From: Micavibrio aeruginosavorus
Lineage (GTDB): Bacteria > Pseudomonadota > Alphaproteobacteria > Micavibrionales > Micavibrionaceae
Assembly (NCBI GenBank): GCA_003241475.1
Contig: QFQB01000001.1
Span: 1 to 64,000 of the forward strand
Direction of reading: 5' to 3'
Length of the DNA: 64,000 nucleotides
Of this stretch, positions 8,513 through 18,134 are shown in pieces. The position numbers were made by a program, and so were the translations under genes. Numbering within the stretch: position 1 is the first letter of the stretch; each line of letters begins with the position of its first letter. The notes beneath the pieces are model-generated. The model saw only the letters and a list, made by a program, of their open reading frames with translations. It ran no database searches and was not told the DNA's origin.

Positions 8513-10395
8513 CAGGCGGCGGCCTTTGAACGCTTGACGAAGCGGAGCAGGGAAATCATTGCCGCCGGCGTGACTCCGGGAATGCGGGCCGCCGCGCCGA
8601 GCGTAGCGGGCCGGACGGCCTCCAGCTTCTGACGGATTTCATTCGAAAGAGAGCCTACCGCGCCGTAATCCAGATCCGCAGGAAGGGTAAGCCCTTCCTC
8701 CTTGCGGAAAGCCTCGATATCCACCTGCTGACGGTCGGAATAGCCGGCATAGACCGCATCGATTTCCATTTGTTCGCGGATGGGGGCGGAGATATTTTCC
8801 AATTCCGGCCACACCCCCTGAAGCGTTTCCCAGCCGATATCCGCATAGTTGAGAAGCTCCAGCGCGGTGCGGCGGCGGCCGTCTTTATTGATGATGATGC
8901 CCTGTTTTTCCAGCTCGTTCGGCGTGGCCTTAAGCGTATCAATCATCAAGGAACGGGCGGCGTCAAGCGCCGCTTTTTTGGTCTTCCACGCCTGCACGCG
9001 TTCGACAAAAGCAAAGCCGCCGGCAACCGCCTTATCCGTTAAACGCTGGTCGGCATTGTCCGCCCGCAAGGTCAGGCGATACTCGGCGCGGGACGTGAAC
9101 ATCCGGTACGGCTCGGGCGCCCCGCGGGTAATCAGGTCGTCAATCATAACCCCGATATAGGCCTCAGCACGGTCAAGGATGAAGGGCGCCATTGTTTCAC
9201 GTGAAACAGCCCCGGCAAGAATAGCGGCATTCAGACCCGCTACGAGCCCCTGCGCAGCGGCCTCCTCGTAGCCCGTCGTACCGTTGATTTGCCCGGCCAG
9301 AAACAGGCCCGAAATCCGCTTGGATTCGAGGGTCTGGGTAAGGTCGCGGGGGTCGCAATAATCGTATTCGATGGCATAAGCCCACTCGTTCACCTTGGCC
9401 TTTTCCAGCCCCGGAATAGAGGAGAGAAGTTCCGCCTGAACCTCGATGGGCAAGGCGTTGGAAATGCCGTTCGGATAGATTGTGGGATCGTCCAGCCCTT
9501 CAGGCTCAAGGAAAATCTGGTGGCGCTCTTTGTCGGCAAAGCGCACGACCTTGTCCTCGATAGACGGGCAATAGCGCGGCCCCGTGCCCGCAATCTGCCC
9601 CGAGTACATCGGCGCGCGGTGCAGATTGGCGCGGATGATGTCATGGGTTTTTTGGGTGGTGTAGGTAATGCCGCAATCGATTTGGGGCACCGTAATCTTG
9701 TCTGTAAGGTAGGAAAAGGGCACCGGCGGGTTATCCGCGCTCTGTTTTTCAATACCCGACCAATCAATCGTGCGGCCATCGATCCGCGCCGGCGTTCCCG
9801 TCTTCAATCGTCCGAGCGGGAAGCCGTATTTTTCGAGCGTCAGCGCCAAACCGACAGCCGGCTTTTCGCCGACACGGCCCGCCGGAATCTTCTCCTCGCC
9901 GCGATGGATCAGGCCGCGAAGAAAAGTTCCCGTGGTGATAATGGCCGCTTTACAGGTGTACGTGTGCCCATTCGAACTGCATACCCCCGTAACCACTCCA
10001 TCCTTAATCACCAAATCCTCAGCCCCGCCCTCAAGGATGGTCAGATTAGGATAAGTCTTTAATATTGCTTGCATATTTTCACGATAAAGCTTGCGATCCG
10101 CCTGGCTTCTCGGCCCCCTGACAGCCGGCCCTTTCGACGCATTGAGCATACGAAACTGGATGCCCGCACGATCAATCACGCGCCCCATAACGCCGTCCAG
10201 CGCGTCGATTTCTCGGACCAAATGGCCTTTTCCAAGCCCGCCGATCGCCGGATTGCAGGACATAACGCCTATGGTTTCGCGCTTATGAGTGAGCAAAGCC
10301 GTCTTTGCGCCATAGCGCGCGGCGGCCGCCGCCGCTTCACAGCCCGCGTGGCCCCCGCCGATCACGATCACATCAAATTTGTTCATGCTTTCCAT
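8512..10395 (-). CDS. mnmG: tRNA uridine-5-carboxymethylaminomethyl modification enzyme MnmG
   Basis: FAD-dependent partner of MnmE in cmnm5U34 modification. FAD-binding [11 protein letters not shown] at the N-terminus, [37 protein letters not shown] and [13 protein letters not shown] are diagnostic; length is normal (about 625). An upstream ATG at 10434 gives a 13-residue extension unlike the family; ATG 10395 or 10386 fits the usual [10 protein letters not shown] start. A perfect parS lies inside the gene (9193) and reads VSRET. Upstream and divergent is the small HAD-like gene. Confidence 0.96.
   Translation of the reverse strand: MESMNKFDVIVIGGGHAGCEAAAAAARYGAKTALLTHKRETIGVMSCNPAIGGLGKGHLVREIDALDGVMGRVIDRAGIQFRMLNASKGPAVRGPRSQADRKLYRENMQAILKTYPNLTILEGGAEDLVIKDGVVTGVCSSNGHTYTCKAAIITTGTFLRGLIHRGEEKIPAGRVGEKPAVGLALTLEKYGFPLGRLKTGTPARIDGRTIDWSGIEKQSADNPPVPFSYLTDKITVPQIDCGITYTTQKTHDIIRANLHRAPMYSGQIAGTGPRYCPSIEDKVVRFADKERHQIFLEPEGLDDPTIYPNGISNALPIEVQAELLSSIPGLEKAKVNEWAYAIEYDYCDPRDLTQTLESKRISGLFLAGQINGTTGYEEAAAQGLVAGLNAAILAGAVSRETMAPFILDRAEAYIGVMIDDLITRGAPEPYRMFTSRAEYRLTLRADNADQRLTDKAVAGGFAFVERVQAWKTKKAALDAARSLMIDTLKATPNELEKQGIIINKDGRRRTALELLNYADIGWETLQGVWPELENISAPIREQMEIDAVYAGYSDRQQVDIEAFRKEEGLTLPADLDYGAVGSLSNEIRQKLEAVRPATLGAAARIPGVTPAAMISLLRFVKRSKAAA
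9193..9208. promoter_or_regulatory. parS site, perfect consensus, inside mnmG
   Basis: TGTTTCACGTGAAACA, exact match, in the coding region of mnmG where it encodes VSRET in the sequence [10 protein letters not shown]. Confidence 0.95.
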
Positions 10396-10464
10396 CGTGC
10401 GGTTTCTATACTCTTTTTCGCTTTGCGTTTCCATAGTAGTTTTAACCCCTCAGGGAGAGTTCAG

Positions 10465-10905
10465 ATGGCCGATTTATCACCTATTTTTGCGCGGATCTGC
10501 GGCAAGGAAGACCAAGAAAAATTAAAAGCAATCGACCTTGTCGCGTTCGATGTCATCGGCACGCTCGTCGATCACAACGGGAAACTCAAACGCAATGTGC
10601 TTAGTCTGTATTACGCCATGGCGGCACGCGACGATGTCCAGTTGCGCATCATTTCAAGCGATCCTATAGATGGCCGCGAGAAACTAGTTTTGGCGGGCGC
10701 AAGGCACCTCACCTTTGAGGGCGGCGTACGCACAAAATCTATTTTTTATGACGGCGTGGAAGAAAACAAAATGAATATTCTTGTCGTCGACAATGAGCCG
10801 CACAGCGTCAAGGCAGAAAATGCCGTGATTATTGATCCCACCGATCCTGCTGTCGTTGTCTTTTTACAAACCCGCGCCTACAGACCCGGATTGCACGCAG
10901 CGTAG
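10465..10905 (+). CDS. Small HAD-like phosphatase-fold protein
   Basis: 146 residues starting at ATG 10465, behind an AGGGAGAG ribosome site. It shows a HAD motif I variant, FDVIGTLVD (D29), with Ile where phosphatases carry the second Asp, as in dehalogenase-like DxYGT proteins; motif II may be IISSDP and motif IV VVDNEP. Motif III Lys is not obvious and the cap domain is absent, so this is a minimal HAD or an inactive relative. Its stop directly abuts the mnmE stop (convergent). Function unknown. Confidence 0.6.
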   Translation: MADLSPIFARICGKEDQEKLKAIDLVAFDVIGTLVDHNGKLKRNVLSLYYAMAARDDVQLRIISSDPIDGREKLVLAGARHLTFEGGVRTKSIFYDGVEENKMNILVVDNEPHSVKAENAVIIDPTDPAVVVFLQTRAYRPGLHAA

Positions 10906-12255
10906 CTATTTTCCGATACAAAAATCGCGGAAGATAACATCAAGAAGATCTTCCACATCCACACGGCCCGTGATACGGCCAATAGCACGCGCCGCCATCC
11001 GCACATCTTCAGCCATCAATTCGGGAAGAATCGCTTTCATCGCCCCCTGAAGATGCTTCAGACATTCCTGCAACGCGGCGCGGTGTCTCTCCCGCGTCAA
11101 CGACGGCGCCTCGCGCGAAACACTGAAACTTGTTTTTATTGTATCGGACAGCGCTTCCAGCAAGGCGTCCATGCCACGCGAAGAAGCAGAAGAAACCGCA
11201 ACGGCATTCATCTTCCGCGCCTTGTCTTGATTAAAAGCGGCCAAATCGCTTTTTGTATAAACAACAATGCTATTATCTTGGCGCAAAGCCAGCGTGTGTT
11301 TATCGAGATTTTCGCTTGTGCCGTCGAAAAGCAGCAAAAGAAGATCGGCGTCTTTCGCACGTGCAACCGCGCGGCGGATACCTTCGGATTCAATCGTGCC
11401 GTGGCCCCCATCATCGGAAACCTCCTCAGGGCGAAGCCCCGCCGTATCCGCCAGCACGACAGGAAAGCCCGCAATGTCCAGATGCGCCTCCACGATATCG
11501 CGCGTGGTGCCTGCCAGCGGCGAGACAATGGCGATATCGCGTTTGGCCAGCGCATTCAAAAGCGATGATTTTCCCGCATTCGGCGCACCGACGATGGCGA
11601 TATGGATGCCGTCGCGAAGGCGCTCGCCGCGCCGATTGTCGTTCAAATGCTCCGTTATTTCCGCGATCAATTTTTCCAGATCAGGCTTTACTTTCGAAGT
11701 TTCGGAATCGGGCACATCTTCATCGGGAAAATCGATCACCGCTTCGATATAGGCCATGGCGCGGATAAGATTAGATCGCCAGCCTTCATACAGCGACGAC
11801 AGCGACCCGCCCATCTGCCTGAGTGCCTGTTCGCGTTGCGCCTGGGTTTGCGCATCGATCAAATCGGCGACGGCTTCGGCTTCGGTCAAATCCATCTTGC
11901 CGTTTTCAAAAGCGCGACGGGTGAATTCGCCGCGATCCGCAGGGCGATGCTTGTCCATCTTTGAAAGCGCTTTCAAAAGCGCGTCGAGAACCGCCATCGA
12001 GCCGTGAATGTGATATTCGACGACATCCTCGCCAGTAAAAGATGCGGGCGCCGAGAAGGGTAAAACCAGTGCGCGGTCGATGAGATTGTCCTCATCGTAA
12101 AGGCCGGTAAATAGCGCCATCCGCGCTACAGGGTCCTTTTCAAGACGGGCGATTTGGGAGAGAGACTTCAGGGCCGAAGGGCCGGAAACGCGCACCACAG
12201 ACACCCCCGCTTTTCCGGCAGCGGAGGAAAGCGCGTAAATTGTATCGGCGGACAT
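10906..12255 (-). CDS. mnmE: tRNA modification GTPase MnmE
   Basis: Works with MnmG on wobble-uridine modification and also binds a folate-type C1 donor. The N-terminal domain has SFTGEDVVEYHIHGS; the G domain has GAPNAGKSSLLN near residue 222, the switch segment AGTTRD, DTAGLR, and a G4 variant YTKSD instead of NKxD; it ends in the MnmE-specific FCIGK with the reactive Cys. 449 residues, full length. Preceded on the same strand by two tiny genes. Confidence 0.96.
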   Translation of the reverse strand: MSADTIYALSSAAGKAGVSVVRVSGPSALKSLSQIARLEKDPVARMALFTGLYDEDNLIDRALVLPFSAPASFTGEDVVEYHIHGSMAVLDALLKALSKMDKHRPADRGEFTRRAFENGKMDLTEAEAVADLIDAQTQAQREQALRQMGGSLSSLYEGWRSNLIRAMAYIEAVIDFPDEDVPDSETSKVKPDLEKLIAEITEHLNDNRRGERLRDGIHIAIVGAPNAGKSSLLNALAKRDIAIVSPLAGTTRDIVEAHLDIAGFPVVLADTAGLRPEEVSDDGGHGTIESEGIRRAVARAKDADLLLLLFDGTSENLDKHTLALRQDNSIVVYTKSDLAAFNQDKARKMNAVAVSSASSRGMDALLEALSDTIKTSFSVSREAPSLTRERHRAALQECLKHLQGAMKAILPELMAEDVRMAARAIGRITGRVDVEDLLDVIFRDFCIGK

Positions 12256-12261
12256 GGCGCT

Positions 12262-12528
12262 TTATTTCTTTTTGGATTTTGAATCCGGACCGTCGGGAAT
12301 ATTGATCCCCATCTGGCCCCAGAACATTTTTTGCATGTCGCCCCATCCCTGCATCGTCATCGGCATCCATGTCTTGACCAGCGTTTCAGGATCGAGCGCG
12401 CGAAGATTTTCGGCCATACGGGATTCCAGCTCCTTCATCATGCGGTCCTGCATGGGTGCAAGATCCGGCAGGCCCAGAAACTGACGCGCCTCTTCGGGCG
12501 TGCATTCGACATCGAAGATAAATTTCAT
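12262..12528 (-). CDS. Small conserved-type protein (DUF6489-like), unknown function
   Basis: 88 residues, beginning MKFIFDVECTPEEARQFLGLP and ending in a Lys-rich tail. The CTPEEARxFLGLPD opening matches my recollection of an alphaproteobacterial family (DUF6489), but no search was run. It overlaps the stop of the upstream 66-residue gene by ATGA and ends 6 bp before mnmE, so the three are probably one transcript. A Met/Trp-rich stretch (WMPMTMQGWGDMQKMFW) suggests an amphipathic, phasin-like or membrane-contacting helix; this is inference. Confidence 0.65.
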   Translation of the reverse strand: MKFIFDVECTPEEARQFLGLPDLAPMQDRMMKELESRMAENLRALDPETLVKTWMPMTMQGWGDMQKMFWGQMGINIPDGPDSKSKKK

Positions 12529-12725
12529 AGTTTGAAAGATCCTTTATAATGATCAACCACGCGACCCATGATCGAGAGCTGGGTCTGCGTCATCTGTGCC
12601 GAAATCGCGTTCATTTTTTCGAACTGCGAGAGGTTATTGTCCAGCAACGTTTTTGTAATATCTTGCGCTGCCGACTGGAAAAGAGGAAAAAGTTTGAGCG
12701 GGTCCGTATCGACTTCAAATTGCAT
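12525..12725 (-). CDS. 66-residue helical protein, unknown function
   Basis: Start set at ATG 12723-12725 because an AGGAGG ribosome site lies 6 bases upstream; a longer frame reaches 12782 but lacks this signal. The sequence is a string of amphipathic helices (LSQFEKMNAISAQMTQTQLSIMGRVVDHYKGSF) reminiscent of phasin-type proteins. It is coupled by ATGA to the 88-residue gene. No definite family. Confidence 0.6.
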   Translation of the reverse strand: MQFEVDTDPLKLFPLFQSAAQDITKTLLDNNLSQFEKMNAISAQMTQTQLSIMGRVVDHYKGSFKL

Positions 12726-12902
12726 AAGCGCCTCCTGTTTATAATCTGGCCTCACTTTAGAAAGTCGGCGCATGCCCTGCAAGGAAAAAGGCGGGATAGA
12801 CTCCGCTCCAACAGATTGCTAGGGTTAAATCCGCCGTTTAAAAGGCCTATTTGGCAGGCGAGAAACCATGTATCTGAAGAAAAACCGGTCTAAGTTCATT
12901 TC

Positions 12903-14522
12903 ATGACACAAACCCCTTATCCGCAATCCGCCGCTTTGTCGAACGAGCAGCAACTCGTCCAGAATGCGCTGGCGCGGGTGCGGGCGCTTTTCAGGGGCAA
13001 CGGGGTCAAACAGGAAAACATACAGATCGCCTCCCACCGCATCTCCCGCCACACCATGAATGCGGGAACGTATCTGGAGTTGAAACCTGCCGTCGCGGAA
13101 AAAAACATGCCCGGCAAACTTGTTTCGGGCCAGCAGGTGCAAAGCCGCGAAGACGCCATGCGCCAGATCGAGGGCACGATGGTTGCCGCCGCCAGCAACG
13201 CAACAGTCAAGGCGCAGATCACCAGCGTGCTTTTGCAACGTCCCGACCAAGGCTTTGGATTGAGCAAGCAGGTCATTCCGCTCGACTTTCTCAAAAAGGA
13301 TTTCAGCTGGCAGGAAGGGTGCTCCACCTGCCACGGCACGGCGCAGGCCCCGTGCCAGCGATGCCAAGGAAAGCGCACCGAACCTTGCACGAAATGTTCG
13401 GGGCGCGGTTTGATGATCTGCCCGACCTGCCGCGCGACCGGCTTGCTACAGGGGCAAAAATGCTCGCGCTGCTTCGGCCAGCGCTATGTGCCCTGCGACC
13501 TGTGCCAGCGATCGGGGATGATGCGGTGCCGCGTCTGCAACGCGACGGGCACGATGAAGTGTCCTACCTGCGCGGGACAGGGGTGGAAAACCTATGTGCT
13601 TTCTCTCTCGCCGCAAGCCGTGACCTATTTCGAATACGACGCCAAAGCGGTACCCAAGCCGGCGGCGGATGTTTTCGAAACCCAAGCGCCGACTCTGATA
13701 CAGGCCGGCAAGATCAAAGTGCTGGGCCGCATCGCCGACGACAAGGAAAACGTGCTCGGCGCCAATTACGAAGTGGAATTCCCGTTCGGCGAAGTCGTGT
13801 TCGCGCTCGGCAAAAAAGAAGTCAAAGCGAGCATCTTCGGCTTTAAGGGCGACATCGTCGGATTTCCTTATGTGCTCGACAAGATGATCGGCCCCGCCGT
13901 GGAAGAGCTCGAAGAAGCCGCGAACGACGTCGGCAATGTCGCGGGCAAAATAAAAAAGGCGACGCGCTACCGCGTGATCGCGCAAGGGTTCTTGAGCGCC
14001 AGCCGCACCAGCACAAAAAAAACCATCGCCCATCTGATGAAGCTCTACGACATCGGCCTGTCGCTCGGCATGGCGGAAAAAATCGCATTGCTGGCCGACA
14101 GCACCACATCGCGTATTACCAGAAAGCCGCGCTATTACGGGCTTGTCCTAGGACTTGCCGCCGTTGCCGCCATGGACGCCGCCTATTATCTTTTGCCCGC
14201 GAGATCGAAAATCGCCAGTTATCTTCCTTCGGTAAAATTTGACTTCGTGCTCGACATCCTGCCCATGTTGCTGGGCGGATTCATAACACTCATGGCGATA
14301 CAATTTACGGCGTCCGGCGCAATCCGAAAAGCGCTGGGCCATCTCATGCCCAAAGGACAAAAGAGCGGAATCGTTCCCAAAGCGGGAAGCGTCGCATGGT
14401 GGGGCCATGCTGGAGCGGTCCTGATCCCGCTCGGCATGATGGAAGCGGCGGCAAGCTATTCCACCGCCCCTTACTGGTACGAGCTGGCGCGCAATTTCGT
14501 CCTGCAGACGATCGGCGGCTGA
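12903..14522 (+). CDS. DnaJ-type zinc-ribbon protein with C-terminal membrane helices
   Basis: 539 residues. Residues about 140-230 hold eight CxxC pairs, most as CxxCxG (CSTCHG, CQRCQG, CTKCSG, CPTCRA, CSRCFG, CDLCQR, CRVCNA, CPTCAG). That is twice the four pairs of a single DnaJ Cys-rich domain, so up to four zinc ions could be held. No J-domain is present. The C-terminus has about three membrane-spanning segments (near 411-431, 449-471, 500-520). A hairpin follows the stop. The role is unknown; a membrane-tethered zinc-ribbon scaffold or chaperone-like factor is inference. Confidence 0.7.
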   Translation: MTQTPYPQSAALSNEQQLVQNALARVRALFRGNGVKQENIQIASHRISRHTMNAGTYLELKPAVAEKNMPGKLVSGQQVQSREDAMRQIEGTMVAAASNATVKAQITSVLLQRPDQGFGLSKQVIPLDFLKKDFSWQEGCSTCHGTAQAPCQRCQGKRTEPCTKCSGRGLMICPTCRATGLLQGQKCSRCFGQRYVPCDLCQRSGMMRCRVCNATGTMKCPTCAGQGWKTYVLSLSPQAVTYFEYDAKAVPKPAADVFETQAPTLIQAGKIKVLGRIADDKENVLGANYEVEFPFGEVVFALGKKEVKASIFGFKGDIVGFPYVLDKMIGPAVEELEEAANDVGNVAGKIKKATRYRVIAQGFLSASRTSTKKTIAHLMKLYDIGLSLGMAEKIALLADSTTSRITRKPRYYGLVLGLAAVAAMDAAYYLLPARSKIASYLPSVKFDFVLDILPMLLGGFITLMAIQFTASGAIRKALGHLMPKGQKSGIVPKAGSVAWWGHAGAVLIPLGMMEAAASYSTAPYWYELARNFVLQTIGG

Positions 14523-14529
14523 ATGAAGA

Positions 14530-14561
14530 ACCCGCCTTTGCAAATTCTTGCAAAAGCGGGT
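14530..14561 (+). terminator. Stem-loop after the zinc-ribbon gene
   Basis: CCCGC and TTTGCAA pair with TTGCAAA and GCGGG around an ATTC loop with one mismatch. The stem is long but no U-run follows, so intrinsic termination is uncertain. Confidence 0.4.
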
Positions 14562-14634
14562 CTCATCAGCGACGTACGAGGGGACTATCGTCGTGTCTTG
14601 CCGGTTTTACTCTCTCTAACCCCGGCTTGTTGTT

Positions 14635-15051
14635 TCACCGTTCCATAGCGAGGCGCTGCACCCCATCAACGGTTTTGGCTTGTGTCGTCTTGCAGGTATC
14701 GCTCCGCACTTTTCGCTCAAGCGGACCTGACGCGGAACGCAGGCCGAACGCCATAGCAAGAGCAAGTGCAGGAGCGGAAGAAGTTCCAGCCGAGCGCTGG
14801 GTCCGGTTGGCCGCGGCCGTTTTCGTAGCAGGGGCTGACGCGCCGGAAATCTCGTTGGACCGAGGGGACTGGCACGGTGCCGCAACACCGGATGAAGACT
14901 GTTTCGTGATTGTCTGGATTTTTTCGGCGGCGAACGATTGCGGAGAGGCCAACGCGCCCATCACAAGGACCAGGCACGCGGCTCTCAGCAACGTGTAGAT
15001 TTTAATTGGTTTTTGCCAACGGACGAGATGTCCGCAGATTTTAACCGACAT
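14635..15051 (-). CDS. Exported protein of unknown function
   Basis: 138 residues from ATG 15051 (a TTG-started extension to 15156 looks unlikely). After a basic start comes a hydrophobic segment (LLRAACLVLVMGALA) and a signal-peptidase-like site SFA-AEK. The mature part is Ser/Thr/Ala rich with two Cys, which could form one disulfide. No family recognised. It lies 190 bp downstream of the endonuclease-like gene on the same strand. Confidence 0.5.
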   Translation of the reverse strand: MSVKICGHLVRWQKPIKIYTLLRAACLVLVMGALASPQSFAAEKIQTITKQSSSGVAAPCQSPRSNEISGASAPATKTAAANRTQRSAGTSSAPALALAMAFGLRSASGPLERKVRSDTCKTTQAKTVDGVQRLAMER

Positions 15052-15241
15052 AGTACCCACCCATAATTCTGTTCTTCTCGCCGGACGCTCTTTTTGTGTT
15101 TTCTTTTCGAAAATCTCTTGGCGTCTCGTTTTCCGACTACGATTCCAGTATCGCATCGCGTCATGATTATGACAACAACTATCGTTTCGGATTTATTTTG
15201 AATTTGAGGGAAATGCTATAAAGCCCCAATTTGTTAGAGTT

Positions 15242-16024
15242 TCAGGTCCGCAAACAAGGGTCATGATCGCTGTAACCATTGGCAGGCAACACACCTGAAC
15301 GTCGCACATGCACGCCGCGCACCGCGAGAATATCTTTGCCATTGTGCTGAACTATTTCGAAACCTCGGTCCTCAAGATCCTTTTTAAAATTTGTCCATTC
15401 GACATGTCTGTTTACGTCGATATTGATATCGCCCGCAAAAACAACGCGGCCTTCCTTGGGTATCAAAGAAAAGGCGATGGGCTTTTGATTGTCTCTCGCC
15501 TTCGCATCATGCGCATTTCCACCGGAATCCATGTGCGTATTTACAAACGTAATACCTTTATATTCGAAACTCTGTGCGCCCTTTTGCGCCAGACAATCAT
15601 TTTTATTAAGCGCGTAGCCGTAGCAAATATTACCGAAAGAACGATCCCGTTCATTGGTTGCAATAAATTTTGTCTTCGACATCAACCCAGAATTAAAGAC
15701 GGGTCCAGTAAAAGACGGACTTGCGCTCCATCCTGCATTGCCGCGCAAAAGGCCCGCATTTTTGAACGCCTCTTGCAATACCGAGATATCAAAAAACGCC
15801 GTCAGGCGTTTTTGGCAATCGGTCGTATTGAGCGGATAAAAAAGACGATTGGGCTTGGGAAGTTGTTCCACGTTCCACGACAAAAGACGGAGCGTATCTA
15901 CATCTTTGTTCGGTAATGCAGGGAGATTGCAGGTGGTCTTTGGGGAAAGGGAACAAACCATAAAAGCCGCACTAAGCAAACCAAAGGTTTTACAGGTTTT
16001 AGCGCTGATGCTTTTCAGTCTCAT
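15242..16024 (-). CDS. Exported endonuclease/exonuclease/phosphatase-fold protein
   Basis: Metal-dependent hydrolase of the EEP (DNase I/sphingomyelinase) superfamily. Motifs in order: LLSWNVE (Asn near 51), ISVLQEAF (metal-binding Glu), FVNTHMDSG, FAGDINID and the C-terminal SDHDP with the catalytic His. Start at 16024 chosen for the AGGGGGA ribosome site; it yields a signal-peptide-like N-terminus, so the enzyme is probably periplasmic or secreted. 260 residues, small for the family. DNA, phosphoinositide or sphingomyelin are all possible substrates. Confidence 0.75.
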   Translation of the reverse strand: MRLKSISAKTCKTFGLLSAAFMVCSLSPKTTCNLPALPNKDVDTLRLLSWNVEQLPKPNRLFYPLNTTDCQKRLTAFFDISVLQEAFKNAGLLRGNAGWSASPSFTGPVFNSGLMSKTKFIATNERDRSFGNICYGYALNKNDCLAQKGAQSFEYKGITFVNTHMDSGGNAHDAKARDNQKPIAFSLIPKEGRVVFAGDINIDVNRHVEWTNFKKDLEDRGFEIVQHNGKDILAVRGVHVRRSGVLPANGYSDHDPCLRT

Positions 16025-16086
16025 GCCAAACGAATCCCCCTGTCCCAAAAGATACATGAGTATTTTGCGGCGCAACAGGGGGCAAT

Positions 16087-16116
16087 AAAAAAAATCCCCG
16101 CAAAGAGCAGGGATTT
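16087..16116 (-). terminator. Intrinsic terminator of rho
   Basis: On the minus strand AAATCCC pairs with GGGATTT around an 11-base loop and is followed by a run of T residues. It lies 34 bp after the rho stop. Confidence 0.8.
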
Positions 16117-16117
16117 C

Positions 16118-16133
16118 TGTTTCACGTGAATCT
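16118..16133. promoter_or_regulatory. parS-like site, 14 of 16 bases
   Basis: TGTTTCACGTGAATCT matches parS except at bases 14 and 16. It lies between the rho stop and its terminator, about 4 kb from the candidate origin. Confidence 0.5.
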
Positions 16134-16149
16134 TTTTTTATCGACTCAT

Positions 16150-17406
16150 TTATTGATTCATTGCCGAGAAGAACTCGTCGTTGTTCTTGGTCTGGCGCAT
16201 CTTGTCGAGCAGGAATTCCACCGCATCGACCGTACCCATCGGGTTGAGGATACGGCGCAGAATCCACATCTTTTGCAACGTTTCCTTGTCCACGAGAAGT
16301 TCTTCTTTTCGCGTACCCGATTTCTGAATGTCGATGGCGGGGAAGACGCGCTTGTCGGCGATCTTGCGCTCCATGACGATTTCAGAGTTGCCGGTTCCTT
16401 TGAATTCTTCGAAGATAACCTCGTCCATACGCGATCCTGTATCGATCAGCGCGGTGGCGATGATGGTCAGGGAACCGCCTTGTTCGATATTGCGCGCGGC
16501 GCCGAAGAAGCGTTTGGGGCGCTGCAGGGCGTTGGCGTCCACGCCGCCGGTGAGAACTTTACCGGAAGAGGGCACGACAGTATTGTAGGCGCGGGCCAGA
16601 CGGGTAATGGAGTCCAGCAAGATGATGACATCGCGTTTGTGCTCGACCAGACGCTTGGCTTTTTCCAGCACCATCTCGGCAACCTGAACGTGACGGGCCG
16701 CAGGCTCGTCAAACGTCGAGGAGATAACTTCCCCGCGCACAGAGCGCGCCATGTCCGTTACCTCTTCAGGGCGTTCGTCGATCAGAAGAACGATCAAATA
16801 AGCGTCGGGATGGTTTGCGGCGATGGACGACGCGATATTTTGCAGCATCACCGTTTTACCCGTACGCGGCGGAGCGACGAGCAGGGCGCGCTGGCCGAAA
16901 CCGATCGGCGAGACCATTTCGATCACACGCTGTGTGTAGGATTTCTTGGTCGGATCATCCAGCTCGAGCTTAATCTTACGTTCAGGATAAAGCGGGGTCA
17001 GGTTGTCGAAGTTGATACGGTGGCGGATTTTCTCCGGCAACTCGTTGTTGATCGTGTTGACCTTCAAAAGGGCGAAATAGCGCTCGGAATCCTTCGGGGC
17101 GCGGATCTCGCCTTCGACGATATCGCCGGTGCGCAGGCCGAAACGGCGAACTTGCGAGGGCGAGACGTAAATGTCGTCAGGACCCGGCAGATAATTTTCT
17201 TCAGGGGCGCGTAAAAAGCCAAATCCGTCCTGCAAAACCTCGAGAACGCCTGAACCTGAAATAGGGACGCCTTCGTCTGCGAGATTTTTCAAAATCGCGA
17301 ACATCATGTCCTGCTTGCGCATCGTCGAACAGTTTTCAATGCCCAGCTCTTCGGCAAAGGCCAGGAGTTCTGCGGGTGATCTAGTTTTAAGCTCTTGTAA
17401 ATTCAT
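16150..17406 (-). CDS. rho: Transcription termination factor Rho
   Basis: Hexameric RNA helicase that ends transcription at Rho-dependent sites. N-terminal helical segment [18 protein letters not shown], the cold-shock-like RNA-binding domain ([14 protein letters not shown]), P-loop APPRTGKT near residue 178, Walker [17 protein letters not shown], and a C-terminal [12 protein letters not shown]. 418 residues, normal length. A 269-bp leader separates it from hemJ. Confidence 0.97.
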   Translation of the reverse strand: MNLQELKTRSPAELLAFAEELGIENCSTMRKQDMMFAILKNLADEGVPISGSGVLEVLQDGFGFLRAPEENYLPGPDDIYVSPSQVRRFGLRTGDIVEGEIRAPKDSERYFALLKVNTINNELPEKIRHRINFDNLTPLYPERKIKLELDDPTKKSYTQRVIEMVSPIGFGQRALLVAPPRTGKTVMLQNIASSIAANHPDAYLIVLLIDERPEEVTDMARSVRGEVISSTFDEPAARHVQVAEMVLEKAKRLVEHKRDVIILLDSITRLARAYNTVVPSSGKVLTGGVDANALQRPKRFFGAARNIEQGGSLTIIATALIDTGSRMDEVIFEEFKGTGNSEIVMERKIADKRVFPAIDIQKSGTRKEELLVDKETLQKMWILRRILNPMGTVDAVEFLLDKMRQTKNNDEFFSAMNQ

Positions 17407-17478
17407 GGAAAATCCGTGGTCTTTGGGGGAGGGTTGCCGGGTCTGAACCGCGGCGGGGATGAAGGTTCGATCTCTCGT

Positions 17479-17506
17479 TTAATATATTGTATGGAAAAGA
17501 TGTTAA
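17479..17506 (-). promoter_or_regulatory. rho: Candidate promoter of rho
   Basis: On the minus strand TTAACA (-35, one mismatch), a 16-base spacer and TATTAA (-10-like) lie about 75 bp before the rho start. A short inverted repeat TGCGGTAAACCGCA is further upstream (17548-17561). The rest of the 17407-17675 leader shows nothing else recognisable. Confidence 0.35.
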
Positions 17507-17675
17507 TTTTTCTTTTTGCCGGATGGGGCTCTTGGGCCTTCACATCATGCGGTAAACCGCAGAAACGCTCACAATGTCGTGGAATTTCCTAAAAAAGATA
17601 TCTTCATTTAGACAGATCGGGGGGTTCTGTCAATGACTTATTGCAATTGATTCGAATCTGCCCCCAAACGCCGGA

Positions 17676-18125
17676 TTAAAAAGGCTTAACGACCACCAGG
17701 ATCACGATGGCAATCAAGAGCAGGGTCGGGGCCTCGTTCCAGATTTTATAGAATTTCGGGGACTTGGTATTGATATCGGCCGCAAATTTCTTGCGCCACG
17801 CCCCAAACACATGGTGCAGGCCGGTCATAAGGACCACGAAGGTGAATTTGGCGTGCATCCAGTGCTGGGCCATGATGCCCTCCCAGTTCGCCCAGAGCAT
17901 CAGCCCGCCGAACAGCCATGTCGCCATCATGGCAGGGTTCATAATGTAGCGGTACAGGCGCAACTCCATCACTTTGAAGGTTTCGGACGCTTCCGAGCCT
18001 ATTGCGGACTTCGCGTGATAAACAAACAGGCGCGGCAGATAGAGCAGGCCCGCCATCCACGAGACGACGGCAACAACGTGAAGCGCCTTGAGCCAAAGAT
18101 AATGATTGAGCAGAAAATCATGCAT
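17676..18125 (-). CDS. hemJ: Protoporphyrinogen IX oxidase HemJ
   Basis: Membrane protein that oxidises protoporphyrinogen IX in bacteria lacking HemG/HemY. 149 residues with four membrane segments, the conserved N-terminal His in WLKALHVVAVVSWMAGLLY, YLPRLFVYH, LRLYRYIMNPAM and a C-terminal RxxNExPTLLLI-like segment. It lies 9 bp downstream of hemH, giving the order hemE-hemH-hemJ-rho common in alphaproteobacteria, so heme synthesis and rho may share transcripts. Confidence 0.92.
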   Translation of the reverse strand: MHDFLLNHYLWLKALHVVAVVSWMAGLLYLPRLFVYHAKSAIGSEASETFKVMELRLYRYIMNPAMMATWLFGGLMLWANWEGIMAQHWMHAKFTFVVLMTGLHHVFGAWRKKFAADINTKSPKFYKIWNEAPTLLLIAIVILVVVKPF

Positions 18126-18134
18126 GATGCGATC

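Noticed and set aside
10069..10464. Upstream extension of the small HAD-like gene
   Set aside because: It would run antisense through the start of mnmG; the ATG at 10465 has its own ribosome site and gives a natural HAD N-terminus.
11107..11122. Possible decayed parS in mnmE, where the protein reads SVSREA
   Set aside because: Only 11 of 16 bases match; similarity to the VSRET sites is suggestive but too weak to call.
16025..16267. N-terminal extension of the endonuclease-like gene
   Set aside because: The extension crosses the rho terminator and rho 3' end and has no ribosome site; the start at 16024 has both a ribosome site and a signal-peptide-like N-terminus.
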